A stretch of DNA of 63,899 nucleotides from Collinsella aerofaciens (lineage in GTDB: Bacteria > Actinomycetota > Coriobacteriia > Coriobacteriales > Coriobacteriaceae): positions 1 through 63,899 of the forward strand of contig NZ_JADNDZ010000051.1 of assembly GCF_015552075.1 (NCBI RefSeq), read 5' to 3'. The position numbers were made by a program, and so were the translations under genes. The notes under the pieces were generated by a model that saw only the letters and a list, made by a program, of their open reading frames with translations, did no database searches and had not been told where the DNA came from. Positions 8,988-17,417 of the stretch are shown one piece after another (position 1 is the stretch's first letter; each line of letters opens with the position of its first letter).

Positions 8988-9249
8988 CTTTAGCTCCTCC
9001 GTTTGCGGCGTAGCGATACAGCAGATGGGCGTTATTGCTCAGAAAAGTCTCAAATCCTCGCTTCTCCTCGTCGGTGAAATGCCCCTCCCACATGGTCCAA
9101 TTGTATGAAGGCAACTCACAACGAGCGGAGTCGAAGCCCTCTGCCGTCGGTCGCTCAAAATGCACGATAACCTTTTCGGTATCGCCATCTGTAATCAGGT
9201 CAGAATGAATGACCTCGGTACCGTCTTCGAATGTCATATACGGGTACAT
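8980..9249 (-). CDS. Small hypothetical partner of the DUF4160 protein
   Basis: The 89-residue acidic protein starts MYPYMTFEDGTEVIHSD and ends LLYRYAANGGAKVA. I do not recognise a named family. The start is set by GAGGTGG eight bases upstream of the ATG at 9249; the open frame continues upstream only because it runs antisense through the serine/threonine-coding gene relic at 9341-9484. It forms a coupled pair with the DUF4160 gene and faces away from the RiPP cassette. Confidence 0.65.
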   Translation of the reverse strand: MYPYMTFEDGTEVIHSDLITDGDTEKVIVHFERPTAEGFDSARCELPSYNWTMWEGHFTDEEKRGFETFLSNNAHLLYRYAANGGAKVA

Positions 9250-9340
9250 CACGTAAACCACCTCGCAATCGTAAGTCCAGTTTAGCATCAAGCTATTTCG
9301 CCAAAGACAGCAAGCCCCCCTTGATGAGTTGATGGTATCT

Positions 9341-9484
9341 GTTACCGACTCCAGCCAGACAACCGATGGCTCGAGGCCGAGCATGGGCGGCAAGGCAAAC
9401 AGCAATGCGCCGGAAATGGGCACAGCCGACGGCGGCAACAGTAGCTCGAGCGGTTCCGCATCTGGCACGGCATCGGCCAACTAG
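9341..9484 (+). pseudogene. Decayed 3' fragment of a paralogue of the gene at 12948-13904
   Basis: Read on the plus strand, this stretch encodes a Ser/Thr/Gly-rich tail beginning VTDSSQTTDGSRPSMGG and ending SASGTASAN then stop. The full gene at 12948-13904 has GTTDSSQTTDGSQPSTGD and ends in SQGTASGN. Similarity continues past the stop codon to about 9536 (GAACCGGC matching 13949-13956). There is no start codon or ribosome binding site. It is therefore a diverged partial duplication lying on the opposite side of the RiPP cassette. Confidence 0.75.
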
Positions 9485-9727
9485 GTGCCGCATCCCCAGA
9501 TAGACAATCTGGACAACAGACGTGAACCGGCGACAGAATTTGAAAATCTCTCTTGAAGAATCTCGCTTAAAAACTAAAATGCACTATAAGATGCTCAGAT
9601 TTAGTTCTCGCAGATTGGACTAGTCCATTGTAGTTTTCCATTAGACAATTCGGCAATTCAATTTAAGCCGTAAAAAGGCTAGTCCATTCGGCACGGCGAT
9701 AATAGGCCCCCACAGGGAGGTTTTATT
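9485..9727 (+). promoter_or_regulatory. AT-rich promoter region of the RiPP cassette with palindromic operator
   Basis: This 243-base gap has no gene. A perfect 12-bp palindrome TGGACTAGTCCA lies at 9616-9627, and a second half-site CTAGTCCATT lies at 9679-9688. A GATAAT at 9698-9703 is a possible -10 box, 24 bases before the precursor start codon; no good -35 box is seen. The repeated half-site suggests a dedicated regulator that is not encoded in the cassette. Confidence 0.5.
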
Positions 9728-9865
9728 ATGTCAACTGATGATTTGCGCTCTATTTTGTCTAAATATGGAATCGATGCATCTGATTCTCTCATCAATAGCA
9801 TTCCTGAAACATCTTATGCCGAGGAGCATAAGGCTGAACAGGATTTGATTCCCATCCGCTACTAA
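9728..9865 (+). CDS. Candidate RiPP precursor peptide (45 residues, no cysteine)
   Basis: A short frame follows a strong GGGAGG site and encodes 45 residues, starting MSTDDLRSILSKYGID and ending EQDLIPIRY. Its size, acidic helical first half and position 71 bases before a radical SAM/SPASM gene are those of a RiPP precursor. It contains no cysteine, so thioether (sactipeptide or ranthipeptide) chemistry is excluded. It also has no double-glycine cleavage motif. The modified part is most likely the C-terminal IPIRY, with one Arg-Tyr pair; tyrosine also occurs at residues 13 and 30. No relative was recognised. Assignment is by context. Confidence 0.75.
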   Translation: MSTDDLRSILSKYGIDASDSLINSIPETSYAEEHKAEQDLIPIRY

Positions 9866-9936
9866 CACCGCTGTCCAAGTAGCCATTCATTCGATTTGAG
9901 CCTATTGTCGTCGTGCCCCTATTACGGGAAGACACC

Positions 9937-11361
9937 ATGGAAATCACTACATTCATTGATGGACATCCGAAACGCGTCGATGTCCAAAAGCAGGCAAAAG
10001 CCTTCTATCTTGGCCCCAATATTTTCATTCGACCATTTGATGACAATAATTCTCTGGTCATAGATTCATGGAACAATATCATCGATATAGCCCCGAAAGA
10101 TGCAATCGATCCTTCAACGCGCCTATGCAGGATAGCGGGTCGATATTTTCCGAAAACAAATGATTCTAAATCCGAGCTAGAGTCAATTGCTTTCGACTCC
10201 GAATACCATGAACTTCAACGCGGAATTAACGTCATATCACTTTGTCCGACCTTCTCTTGTAATTTGGCGTGCACGTATTGCTTCGAACGCGCCTTCGACC
10301 TGCAAGAACCACAAAGCGCCGAAAATAACATGTCGTCGATGCTTGAAGAGGCAGCTGTTTTCGTTCAGGAAGCGAAGCGTCTATACCCAAACAACCCAAC
10401 CGTTATAGAACTATTCGGCGGAGAACCGTTGCAGCACAAGACCAGGAACTTTGTTTCCAATGTCCTCAAACTTGCTCGCGAAGAGAGTGTTGGAGTTTCG
10501 ATAGTTACGAATGGCTACGACCTCCTCTCGTTTTTAGATCTGTTCGTTTTGTTTAGGGACGTATTGAAGAGCGTTAGCGTCACCCTAGACGGAACGGCAC
10601 AAATTCACAACACGGCCCGTGTAACTAAAAACGGAAAAGGGTCATTCGAAGCAATTAAACGCTCCGTTGATGCCATGACAGAACTGCGACTCCCCATCCG
10701 CGTGTGCAGCAATGTCAGTAAACTTTCAATAGATTCACTTGAACAGCTGATTCTTTTTGTTAAAAACTCTGGATGGACTACATCGCCGTTCTTTCAATTT
10801 GAAATTGGACGAGTTTACGACCGATATGCAACAAATAGAAACAACGAAGTCTATGAATACGAGATACAGCGTAAATTAATCGAAATTTTCGAAAACTATC
10901 GGCCGAAGTGGTTGATATCGGGATTTATGAAGTCAACCGAATTTCCGTCTAAGATTCTCGGAGTTGACTTTGGACAGAATGAATACGGTAAAGAACGATT
11001 CGCATACTGCTGGGCCACCTCAAACATTATTCGCGGATACTACTTAAGCCCCGATATGCAGCGCTATCGTTGCACGACAACAGTCGGAAACCACAAATTC
11101 AGGCTTCCTGAAAATGAGCAGTCCGTCAACACGTCACATTCATGGCTCAACCCCATCGAGCATCGTAGTGAGAAGTGCCTGCAATGTCCAATTGGCGGTT
11201 ACTGCAATGGCGGATGCCAAGTTGAAAGGCACTTCAAATCCGCCGAAGCCATTTGTGACTATGAATTAACTAATTTTCTGAAGTTCGTTGATTGCGTAGC
11301 CATACCGCGAATCCACGAGCTGCTTTGCAATCCCTCTGGAGGTTCTCAGCCGTGCCGGTAG
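9937..11361 (+). CDS. Radical SAM/SPASM peptide maturase
   Basis: The 474-residue enzyme has a first ~100 residues that could bind the precursor leader, then the radical SAM cluster motif CNLACTYC (C108, C112, C115), a GGEP motif (FGGEPLQ) for SAM binding, and a C-terminal SPASM domain with CX2CX5CX3C (CLQCPIGGYCNGGC) plus three further cysteines for auxiliary Fe-S clusters. Such enzymes make C-C, C-O or C-S crosslinks, or remove or epimerise residues, in RiPP precursors. The ATG at 9937 follows GGGAAG; a GTG eight codons earlier is less likely. Base composition is clearly more AT-rich than the flanks, suggesting transfer. Confidence 0.92.
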   Translation: MEITTFIDGHPKRVDVQKQAKAFYLGPNIFIRPFDDNNSLVIDSWNNIIDIAPKDAIDPSTRLCRIAGRYFPKTNDSKSELESIAFDSEYHELQRGINVISLCPTFSCNLACTYCFERAFDLQEPQSAENNMSSMLEEAAVFVQEAKRLYPNNPTVIELFGGEPLQHKTRNFVSNVLKLAREESVGVSIVTNGYDLLSFLDLFVLFRDVLKSVSVTLDGTAQIHNTARVTKNGKGSFEAIKRSVDAMTELRLPIRVCSNVSKLSIDSLEQLILFVKNSGWTTSPFFQFEIGRVYDRYATNRNNEVYEYEIQRKLIEIFENYRPKWLISGFMKSTEFPSKILGVDFGQNEYGKERFAYCWATSNIIRGYYLSPDMQRYRCTTTVGNHKFRLPENEQSVNTSHSWLNPIEHRSEKCLQCPIGGYCNGGCQVERHFKSAEAICDYELTNFLKFVDCVAIPRIHELLCNPSGGSQPCR

Positions 11362-12719
11362 TCCTTTGTATCATTGGTATCCTTGCCCAGCAGGGAATGG
11401 TCGCTCTTACCACCATCGCCATCGCGAGTGCTGCCTGCGACGTATCCTCAGGCATTGACCCCACTCGCTCGATTATCGTGTTCTGCGTCCTGTTGGCTTC
11501 CGTCAGCATCCCCGAGATGTTCATTGAATTCGAAAAAGAACGGTCAAAGTACTGGTTTCTCAATAAGGCCGTAAGTCATGCCGCGACTTCAAACTATGGC
11601 GCAACTAGCGCCTTCTTTAACAAGCGCATTAAAACGGAAAAGGAGCCCTATATCGACACGGAGCTCTGGATTGTCATTTCAGATAACGTCGCCTATGCGG
11701 CTGATGCATTTACGACCTTAATTAATATCATTTTTAATACAGCGGCGACAGCCAGTGTATTGGACAGCTCCTTTGCCGTGGCAATCGTTTTGTCGGGCGG
11801 AATATCTCTATCCACAGCACTGATTTCGTTTCGTTTAGTAAGGAAACCAGCATCAGAATCGCAAATTGCACGGTCGCGCCTTTTTTCTGCAATACGAAAG
11901 TGCATCCCGAATTCGTGGATCGGAAACTCCCGTTGCTTTAGAGATTGGAGCACGTATTATCTCGCAAGAGAAAACACCTCGAAGCGGGCACAGATCAGCC
12001 TTACGCTCGCTCGAGGTGGACTCTCTACCCTCGCAACAGTGGCAAGCACTATCCCGTTTATCGTTGCGATTTTCCATTACTGTTTGGTCCATGCAGGCAG
12101 CCCCGCCCCGCTAACAGCCCTTATAGCCATTCTTCCAAGGCAGGTATCGATTCTTCAAAACATCAACGTGATAGTTGTATATGCAATCCAGCTCTCCGAA
12201 AGGACAACGAGGACAGCATTAGTTCGAGACAACCTGATTCTCACCAACGAAGAAAAACGCCAACATGGACTCATTAAGTGGGACAAGCTACGGGTTATCC
12301 CAGCAGAAGGGGTAGAGAGCAGCGTTGTTCCCAAGAATATGGCCGATATTGAAACCGCTACTCGAAATTTCTCCCCAGGGAGAACGACGCTACGAGGAGC
12401 CAATGGCAGCGGGAAAAGCACACTCTTAGCACTGCTCAAAGAAAGATTGGGAGATAGGGCTTTTCTTCTTCCCGCCCACCCAATGCTTTATTTCACAGAA
12501 CTTGACACACAAGAGGCATCAAGCGGACAAGCGGTCACTCGAATACTCAAGCTCTTGGAGTCTGGCTATCTAGAAGAGAACTGCAACGTGGTTCTTTTAG
12601 ATGAGTGGGACGCCAACCTTGACGAAATAGCGCGAGCGGACCAGGACATATTAATCGATGATATTGCCCGATCAAAATGCGTCATCGAAGTGCTCCACAA
12701 CTCTCGTAAGAACAAATAG
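11352..12719 (+). CDS. ABC transporter with fused membrane and compact ATPase domains (RiPP export)
   Basis: The 455-residue protein has about five or six hydrophobic segments in its first 290 residues and an ATPase domain with Walker A GANGSGKST (near 350-357), a signature-like SSGQA (near 390) and Walker B VVLLDEWD (near 413-420). Only about 35 residues separate Walker A from the signature, compared with about 100 in ordinary ABC ATPases, so most of the helical subdomain and the Q-loop region are missing. No C39 peptidase is fused. The GTG at 11352 has GGAGG nine bases upstream and overlaps the maturase by 10 bases, so translation is coupled. Confidence 0.8.
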   Translation: MPVVLCIIGILAQQGMVALTTIAIASAACDVSSGIDPTRSIIVFCVLLASVSIPEMFIEFEKERSKYWFLNKAVSHAATSNYGATSAFFNKRIKTEKEPYIDTELWIVISDNVAYAADAFTTLINIIFNTAATASVLDSSFAVAIVLSGGISLSTALISFRLVRKPASESQIARSRLFSAIRKCIPNSWIGNSRCFRDWSTYYLARENTSKRAQISLTLARGGLSTLATVASTIPFIVAIFHYCLVHAGSPAPLTALIAILPRQVSILQNINVIVVYAIQLSERTTRTALVRDNLILTNEEKRQHGLIKWDKLRVIPAEGVESSVVPKNMADIETATRNFSPGRTTLRGANGSGKSTLLALLKERLGDRAFLLPAHPMLYFTELDTQEASSGQAVTRILKLLESGYLEENCNVVLLDEWDANLDEIARADQDILIDDIARSKCVIEVLHNSRKNK

Positions 12720-12947
12720 GCCGCCTTTGCACACTCTTTTCGTACGTTTCTGGGTCAGATTCCGTGCGAAATTACCGCATATCGAAACGGGCACCGAGCC
12801 CAACGCTAAAAAGACAGACGAAACGAAGCCCCATGGCTTTGGTGAGTTGGTGGTGTTGCGGGCGAGTCCATCTTCGGTCCACACGAGATGGGTACCCTTG
12901 GGGCTAGACAACCTGTCATAGCACTAAACGAACCGGGAGGACCCCGT

Positions 12948-13904
12948 ATGACATCCAAGTACACCGACGCGCCGCGTACACGCGTCATGACACCGGCCGC
13001 GCTCAACAACGGCGTTCACGAAAACCATTCCATCGGACAGACCATGGCCATCGCGCCCAAAAAGGGCCTGTTCGACGACATTTCCATTCCCCAGATCGTC
13101 GCCGGCGCCGCAGCCGCCGCCACGAGCGTGGCGCTTGCTTCAAAGATCGGCATTGCCGGCTCGGTGATTGGTGCCGCTGTGAGCTCAGTCATCACTGTTG
13201 TGTCCTCGCAGGTCTACCGCCACTTTATCTCCGCCAGCGCCGAAGCAATCAAGGGCACGCACGCCGACGTCGACTACCCCGCCGGCGCCTATGAGCCCGT
13301 TGAGCCCAATGTCGAGGAGCACCTAGGTGGCGCCGCGACCACGCAGGAGATGCGCCAGGTTGCGGGACGCGCGACCACGACGCGCGTCGCCCCCAACAGT
13401 CTGCGCGCCAAGGCGGCGGCAGAGCGCAGCCAGACACAAAAGAAGGTCATCGTCTTCTCGATCGCCATCGCCATCGTCGCGGTCATCGCCTGCGCCGGCG
13501 CCATCCTTATCACCACTGCCGGTGAGGGTCTGGGCGAGCGTCCCGAGCCAATCCTGTCGTCGCGCACGACCGAGAGCGATGCAAATGGCAACACTCAGCC
13601 GCAGGATCAGCAGGCACAGACGGACGACACGCAAGACAGTCCTACCTCTGCCAATTCGTCCTCGAACACCCAAAACCAATCGCAGGGCACCGATTCCTCT
13701 ACGGCCAACAGTGGCACGCCGTCCGGCACGACCGACTCAAGCCAAACGACTGACGGCTCGCAGCCGAGTACGGGCGACCAGACAAGCAGCGACAACACGT
13801 CGGGAACGGGCGCAGCAGACAACAGCAACACCAACAGCTCGAGCGGAACCGCGTCCGGCACGGCATCTGACAGCTCGAGCCAAGGCACGGCATCGGGCAA
13901 CTAA
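12948..13904 (+). CDS. Membrane protein with long Ser/Thr-rich tail
   Basis: The 318-residue protein has a hydrophobic Ala/Val/Ser-rich stretch (about residues 45-85), a second strong membrane segment (VIVFSIAIAIVAVIACAG, about 165-190) and then a 120-residue low-complexity Ser/Thr/Asn/Gly/Gln tail that is probably outside the cell. No family was recognised. The ATG at 12948 follows GGGAGGACCCCGT. A diverged copy of its 3' end lies at 9341-9484, on the other side of the RiPP cassette. Confidence 0.75.
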   Translation: MTSKYTDAPRTRVMTPAALNNGVHENHSIGQTMAIAPKKGLFDDISIPQIVAGAAAAATSVALASKIGIAGSVIGAAVSSVITVVSSQVYRHFISASAEAIKGTHADVDYPAGAYEPVEPNVEEHLGGAATTQEMRQVAGRATTTRVAPNSLRAKAAAERSQTQKKVIVFSIAIAIVAVIACAGAILITTAGEGLGERPEPILSSRTTESDANGNTQPQDQQAQTDDTQDSPTSANSSSNTQNQSQGTDSSTANSGTPSGTTDSSQTTDGSQPSTGDQTSSDNTSGTGAADNSNTNSSSGTASGTASDSSSQGTASGN

Positions 13905-14042
13905 GCACGTTTGTCTCTCATAGATAACCGACCTGTATAACGGGCGCGAACCGGCAACGGTCGCGCCCGTTTGCCTTGGGCGCCGAGGTGGCACGCCCCG
14001 TGCGATGGTAAGATGCTTTGGTGTGTAAAGAGGAGATTTGCC

Positions 14043-15338
14043 ATGAGCAAGACAATAGTTAGGCCCACGCTATCGCTGGGCAACCACATCTATCTGTATC
14101 GCCTGCTGCGCGACGCAATCGGATGCGGCAAGCAAACGTTTATGACGCAGGTCGAGGAGGCACTCGCCGCTGGTGACATGACTGCTTATGACCTGGGCTT
14201 TGAGTCCACGCGCGAGCTGCTCGAGGAGCTCAACGACTGCATTAAGCTGACCGTCTTTAAGGGCGGTCGCCTGTATGCCACCGTCATCGCCAACGAGGCC
14301 TGGGATGCCGCCCTTGCCAAGGGCGAGGACAAGCCCAAGGCAGCCAAGGGCGCCAAGCAGTCCTACAAAAAGAAAAAGCGCGGCGAGAAGGACCTCAAGG
14401 CAGTGCGTCCCAAGCACGTTAAGCGCCCCGAGCCCGAAGCTATGGTTGAAGCCGCACCGGAACCCGAGCCCGAGACAGAGATCGAAGTCGCTATTGAGGT
14501 AACAGCAAAAGCCGAAACCGAAATCGCCGCCACGACCGATCCCGAAGTCATATCCGAGCAGGAAGCCACCGCTGAGCTCAACGAGGCTCCCAAGTCGACA
14601 ACCGAAGAAGCCGCTGACCAACCCGAGACGCCTGCGTTCCAAAACAGCGATGTCTTTGGCAACGAGGGCGAGGACGATCAGTCCGACGAGCCCGCAGATC
14701 AAGACGCTACCGAGTCGGCGCCGGAGCCCGAGACGCCGCAGCCCGCCATCTCGCTCACGGTCGTCTATGACCCCGAGAACGTAAACGCCGGCATAACCAC
14801 CATGGCATCCACGCCCATCGAGGCAAAGTCGAGCGTCGAGAACGAGAACGCGACGCAGGTTGAGGTTGAAACCGCAGCTGTAATCGCGCCCGTCACCGAG
14901 GAGCCCGCAGATTCCACGACCAGGCCGGAAGCGACGCCGGAGCCCGCACCCGTCATCGAGAACGTGCCCGCCGCTGCTTTCGACCAAATTCCCGCACCGG
15001 CACCCACAGCGGCCCCAACCCCCGCACCCGTAGCGCCCGCCATCCCCGAGGACTTCCCCATCGATTTCGCAACCGAGGTCTTCTGCCCCGGCCCGCTTCT
15101 GCACCAACTGTCGACCTATCTCCCCTACGGCGCCGACACCCTCGGCATTGTCGGCGAGTACTACTGGATCGCCCGCGAACGCGGCACCATCGAGGCCGCG
15201 CGAAACCGCGCAATCTTCCCCCTGCGGTACACGCAGGCCGGCGAGCGCCGCGAGGTTGCCGTGCGCATCCGCCGCAACACCACCGGCGGTCTCGGAGCCG
15301 CCTGGACCATCGATAAAGTCGAAGAACCCGAGCAGTAA
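14043..15338 (+). CDS. Hypothetical acidic Glu/Pro/Ala-rich protein
   Basis: The 431-residue protein has a folded N-terminal region (about 1-85, starting MSKTIVRPTLSLGNHIYLYR), a Lys-rich linker, a roughly 220-residue low-complexity region rich in Glu, Pro and Ala, and a folded C-terminal domain (about 340-431; EVFCPGPLLHQLSTYLPYGA through EVAVRIRRNTTGG). The flexible spacer joining two small domains suggests a scaffold or adaptor, but no function is assigned. The ATG follows GAGGAG and a rho-independent terminator closes the gene. Confidence 0.75.
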   Translation: MSKTIVRPTLSLGNHIYLYRLLRDAIGCGKQTFMTQVEEALAAGDMTAYDLGFESTRELLEELNDCIKLTVFKGGRLYATVIANEAWDAALAKGEDKPKAAKGAKQSYKKKKRGEKDLKAVRPKHVKRPEPEAMVEAAPEPEPETEIEVAIEVTAKAETEIAATTDPEVISEQEATAELNEAPKSTTEEAADQPETPAFQNSDVFGNEGEDDQSDEPADQDATESAPEPETPQPAISLTVVYDPENVNAGITTMASTPIEAKSSVENENATQVEVETAAVIAPVTEEPADSTTRPEATPEPAPVIENVPAAAFDQIPAPAPTAAPTPAPVAPAIPEDFPIDFATEVFCPGPLLHQLSTYLPYGADTLGIVGEYYWIARERGTIEAARNRAIFPLRYTQAGERREVAVRIRRNTTGGLGAAWTIDKVEEPEQ

Positions 15339-15344
15339 CGACAA

Positions 15345-15380
15345 ACGGCTCAAATCCAAATCAGGATTTGAGCCGTTTTT
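15345..15380 (+). terminator. Rho-independent terminator
   Basis: A perfect 13-bp stem (15345-15357 with 15364-15376), loop AAATCA, is followed by TTTT. It ends the transcript of the acidic protein gene. Confidence 0.9.
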
Positions 15381-15393
15381 ATTTGTTGATGTT

Positions 15394-15529
15394 GCGTAAC
15401 CAACAGCGAGCGGGCCGCAAGTGCCCCAGGTTGCCGTGAAAGAGGAGCGACGCGTACTTCGGTACGCGAGCGACGGTTTGAACGGCAAGATGGGGTGCTT
15501 GCGGCCCGCGCAGCGTCGAGCAGTTACGC
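15394..15529 (+). repeat. Structured repeat element, copy A
   Basis: Nested stems pair 15394-15400 with 15523-15529, 15410-15421 with 15498-15509, 15431-15436 with 15483-15488, and a terminal hairpin CGCGTAC-TTCG-GTACGCG (15451-15468). The unpaired text TGAAAGAGGAG and GGTTTGAA between stems is shared with copy D at 1-110, while the stems differ in sequence but still pair. It is noncoding and sits between two convergent genes. Confidence 0.65.
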
Positions 15530-15553
15530 GGTTTGGTAAAACCGCGTAACAAA

Positions 15554-17233
15554 TTAGTCACGCGTCAGCTTGCGGTGAATACGATGCGGCTGGGCTGCGT
15601 CCTCGCCCAAGCGCTCGATGCGGTTGGCTTGATAGGCCTCAAAGTTGCCCTCGAACCAATACCAGTTGCCCGGATTCTCGTCGGTGCCCTCCCACGCCAG
15701 AATGTGCGTGGCGACGCGGTCCAGGAACATACGGTCGTGGCTAATGACCACCGAGCAGCCCGGGAACTCGAGCAGCGCCGCCTCGAGCGAGGACAGCGTC
15801 TCGACGTCGAGGTCGTTCGTGGGCTCGTCGAGGAGCAGCAGGTTGCCGCCCTGCTTGAGCGTAAGCGCCAAGTTCAGACGGTTGCGCTCGCCACCGGAGA
15901 GTACGCCAGCGCGCTTCTGCTGGTCCTGGCCCTTAAAGCCAAAGCTCGCCACATAAGCACGGCTCGGAACCTCGGTCTCGCCGACCATCATGTGGTCCAG
16001 GCCATCCGAGACGACCTCCCACAAGTTCTTATCGGGGTCGATGCCGGAACGGTTCTGGTCGACATAGGAGATCTTGACGGTCTCACCCACCTCAAGTTCG
16101 CCCGAAGTCAGCGGCTCCAGACCCACAATCGTCTTGAACAGCGTGGTCTTGCCCACACCATTGGGGCCGATGACGCCCACGATGCCGTTGCGCGGCAGGG
16201 TAAACGAAAGGTCGTCGATGAGCACGCGGCCATCGAACTCCTTGTGCAGATGATGGGCCTCGAGCACCTTGTTGCCCAGACGCGGGCCCACAGGGATGCG
16301 GATGTCGGTCCAGTCGAGCTTCTGGCTTGCGCGGGCCTCGGCCTCCATCTCCTCGTAGCGAGCCAGACGGGCCTTGTTCTTGGCCTGGCGAGCCTTGGGC
16401 GAGCTGCGTACCCACTCGAGCTCGGCCTCCATGCGCTTGGCGAGCTTGGCGTCACGGTTGCCCTGGGCCTCGATACGCGCGGCCTTGGTCTCCAGATACG
16501 TGGAGTAGTTGCCCTTGTAGGGATAAAGGTGACCGCGGTCGACCTCGCAGATCCACTCGGCAACGTTATCCAAGAAGTAGCGATCGTGTGTGACGGCAAG
16601 CACCGCGCCCTGGTAGTTGTGCAGGAAGTGCTCGAGCCACAGGATCGACTCGGCGTCCAAGTGGTTCGTGGGCTCGTCGAGCAGCAGCAGATCGGGAGCC
16701 TCGAGCAGCAGCTTGCACAGGGCCACGCGGCGACGCTCGCCGCCAGAGAGCACGTTAACCGGCATGTCGGAATCGGGCAGCTGCAGGGCGTCCATGGCCT
16801 GGCCGAGCTTGGAATCGATATCCCAGCCGTCGGCGGCATCGATCTCGTCCTGGAGCTTGCCCATCTCGACCATGAGGGCGTCCATGTCGCAGTCCGGGTC
16901 GCACATCTCCTCGCCGATCTTATTGAAGCGATCGACCTTGGCGATCATATCGCCAAACGCCATGCGCACGTTCTCGATAACGGTCTTGTCGTCGTCGAGC
17001 GGCGGCTCCTGCTGCAGGATGCCCACGGTGTAGCCGGGGGTGAGCTTGGCATCGCCGTTGGAGACCTCCTCGATGCCGGCCATGATCTTGAGCAGGGTCG
17101 ACTTGCCCATGCCGTTGGGACCCACGACGCCGATCTTGGCACCGGGGTAGAAGCTCAGGGTCACGTCGTCAAGGATTACCTTGTCGCCATGGGCCTTGCG
17201 AGCCTGATACATCTGGTAGATAAACTCCGCCAT
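15554..17233 (-). CDS. ettA: Energy-dependent translational throttle protein EttA (ABC-F)
   Basis: The 559-residue ABC-F protein has two ATPase domains with Walker A motifs GPNGMGKST and GPNGVGKTT, signatures LSGGERRRVAL and LSGGERNRLNL, and Walker B aspartates in LLLLDEPTNHLD. It has no membrane segments. The N terminus (AEFIYQMYQARKAHGDKVIL) and length match EttA, which binds the ribosomal E site and regulates initial elongation according to ATP level. The linker between domains carries the basic arm typical of EttA. It is monocistronic. Confidence 0.93.
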   Translation of the reverse strand: MAEFIYQMYQARKAHGDKVILDDVTLSFYPGAKIGVVGPNGMGKSTLLKIMAGIEEVSNGDAKLTPGYTVGILQQEPPLDDDKTVIENVRMAFGDMIAKVDRFNKIGEEMCDPDCDMDALMVEMGKLQDEIDAADGWDIDSKLGQAMDALQLPDSDMPVNVLSGGERRRVALCKLLLEAPDLLLLDEPTNHLDAESILWLEHFLHNYQGAVLAVTHDRYFLDNVAEWICEVDRGHLYPYKGNYSTYLETKAARIEAQGNRDAKLAKRMEAELEWVRSSPKARQAKNKARLARYEEMEAEARASQKLDWTDIRIPVGPRLGNKVLEAHHLHKEFDGRVLIDDLSFTLPRNGIVGVIGPNGVGKTTLFKTIVGLEPLTSGELEVGETVKISYVDQNRSGIDPDKNLWEVVSDGLDHMMVGETEVPSRAYVASFGFKGQDQQKRAGVLSGGERNRLNLALTLKQGGNLLLLDEPTNDLDVETLSSLEAALLEFPGCSVVISHDRMFLDRVATHILAWEGTDENPGNWYWFEGNFEAYQANRIERLGEDAAQPHRIHRKLTRD

Positions 17234-17417
17234 ATGTCTGTTCTATCCTTTCTACCTGCTGTTTCCCTATTCTTGATTCGCTTTAGTGGAAACGAAATGA
17301 GGGAACGAGCTCTGAAACGTAACGAAAAAGGGGCATGGTTGCCCACACCCCCTAATACTACCTGGGAAAAGTCCCCCGGAACATACTATGAACTGCGTAC
17401 GCTAGTTTTCCGCAACC

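Noticed and set aside
9250..9480. N-terminal extension of the gene at 8980-9249
   Set aside because: The extra 77 codons are antisense to the gene relic at 9341-9484, and the ATG at 9249 has a strong ribosome binding site.
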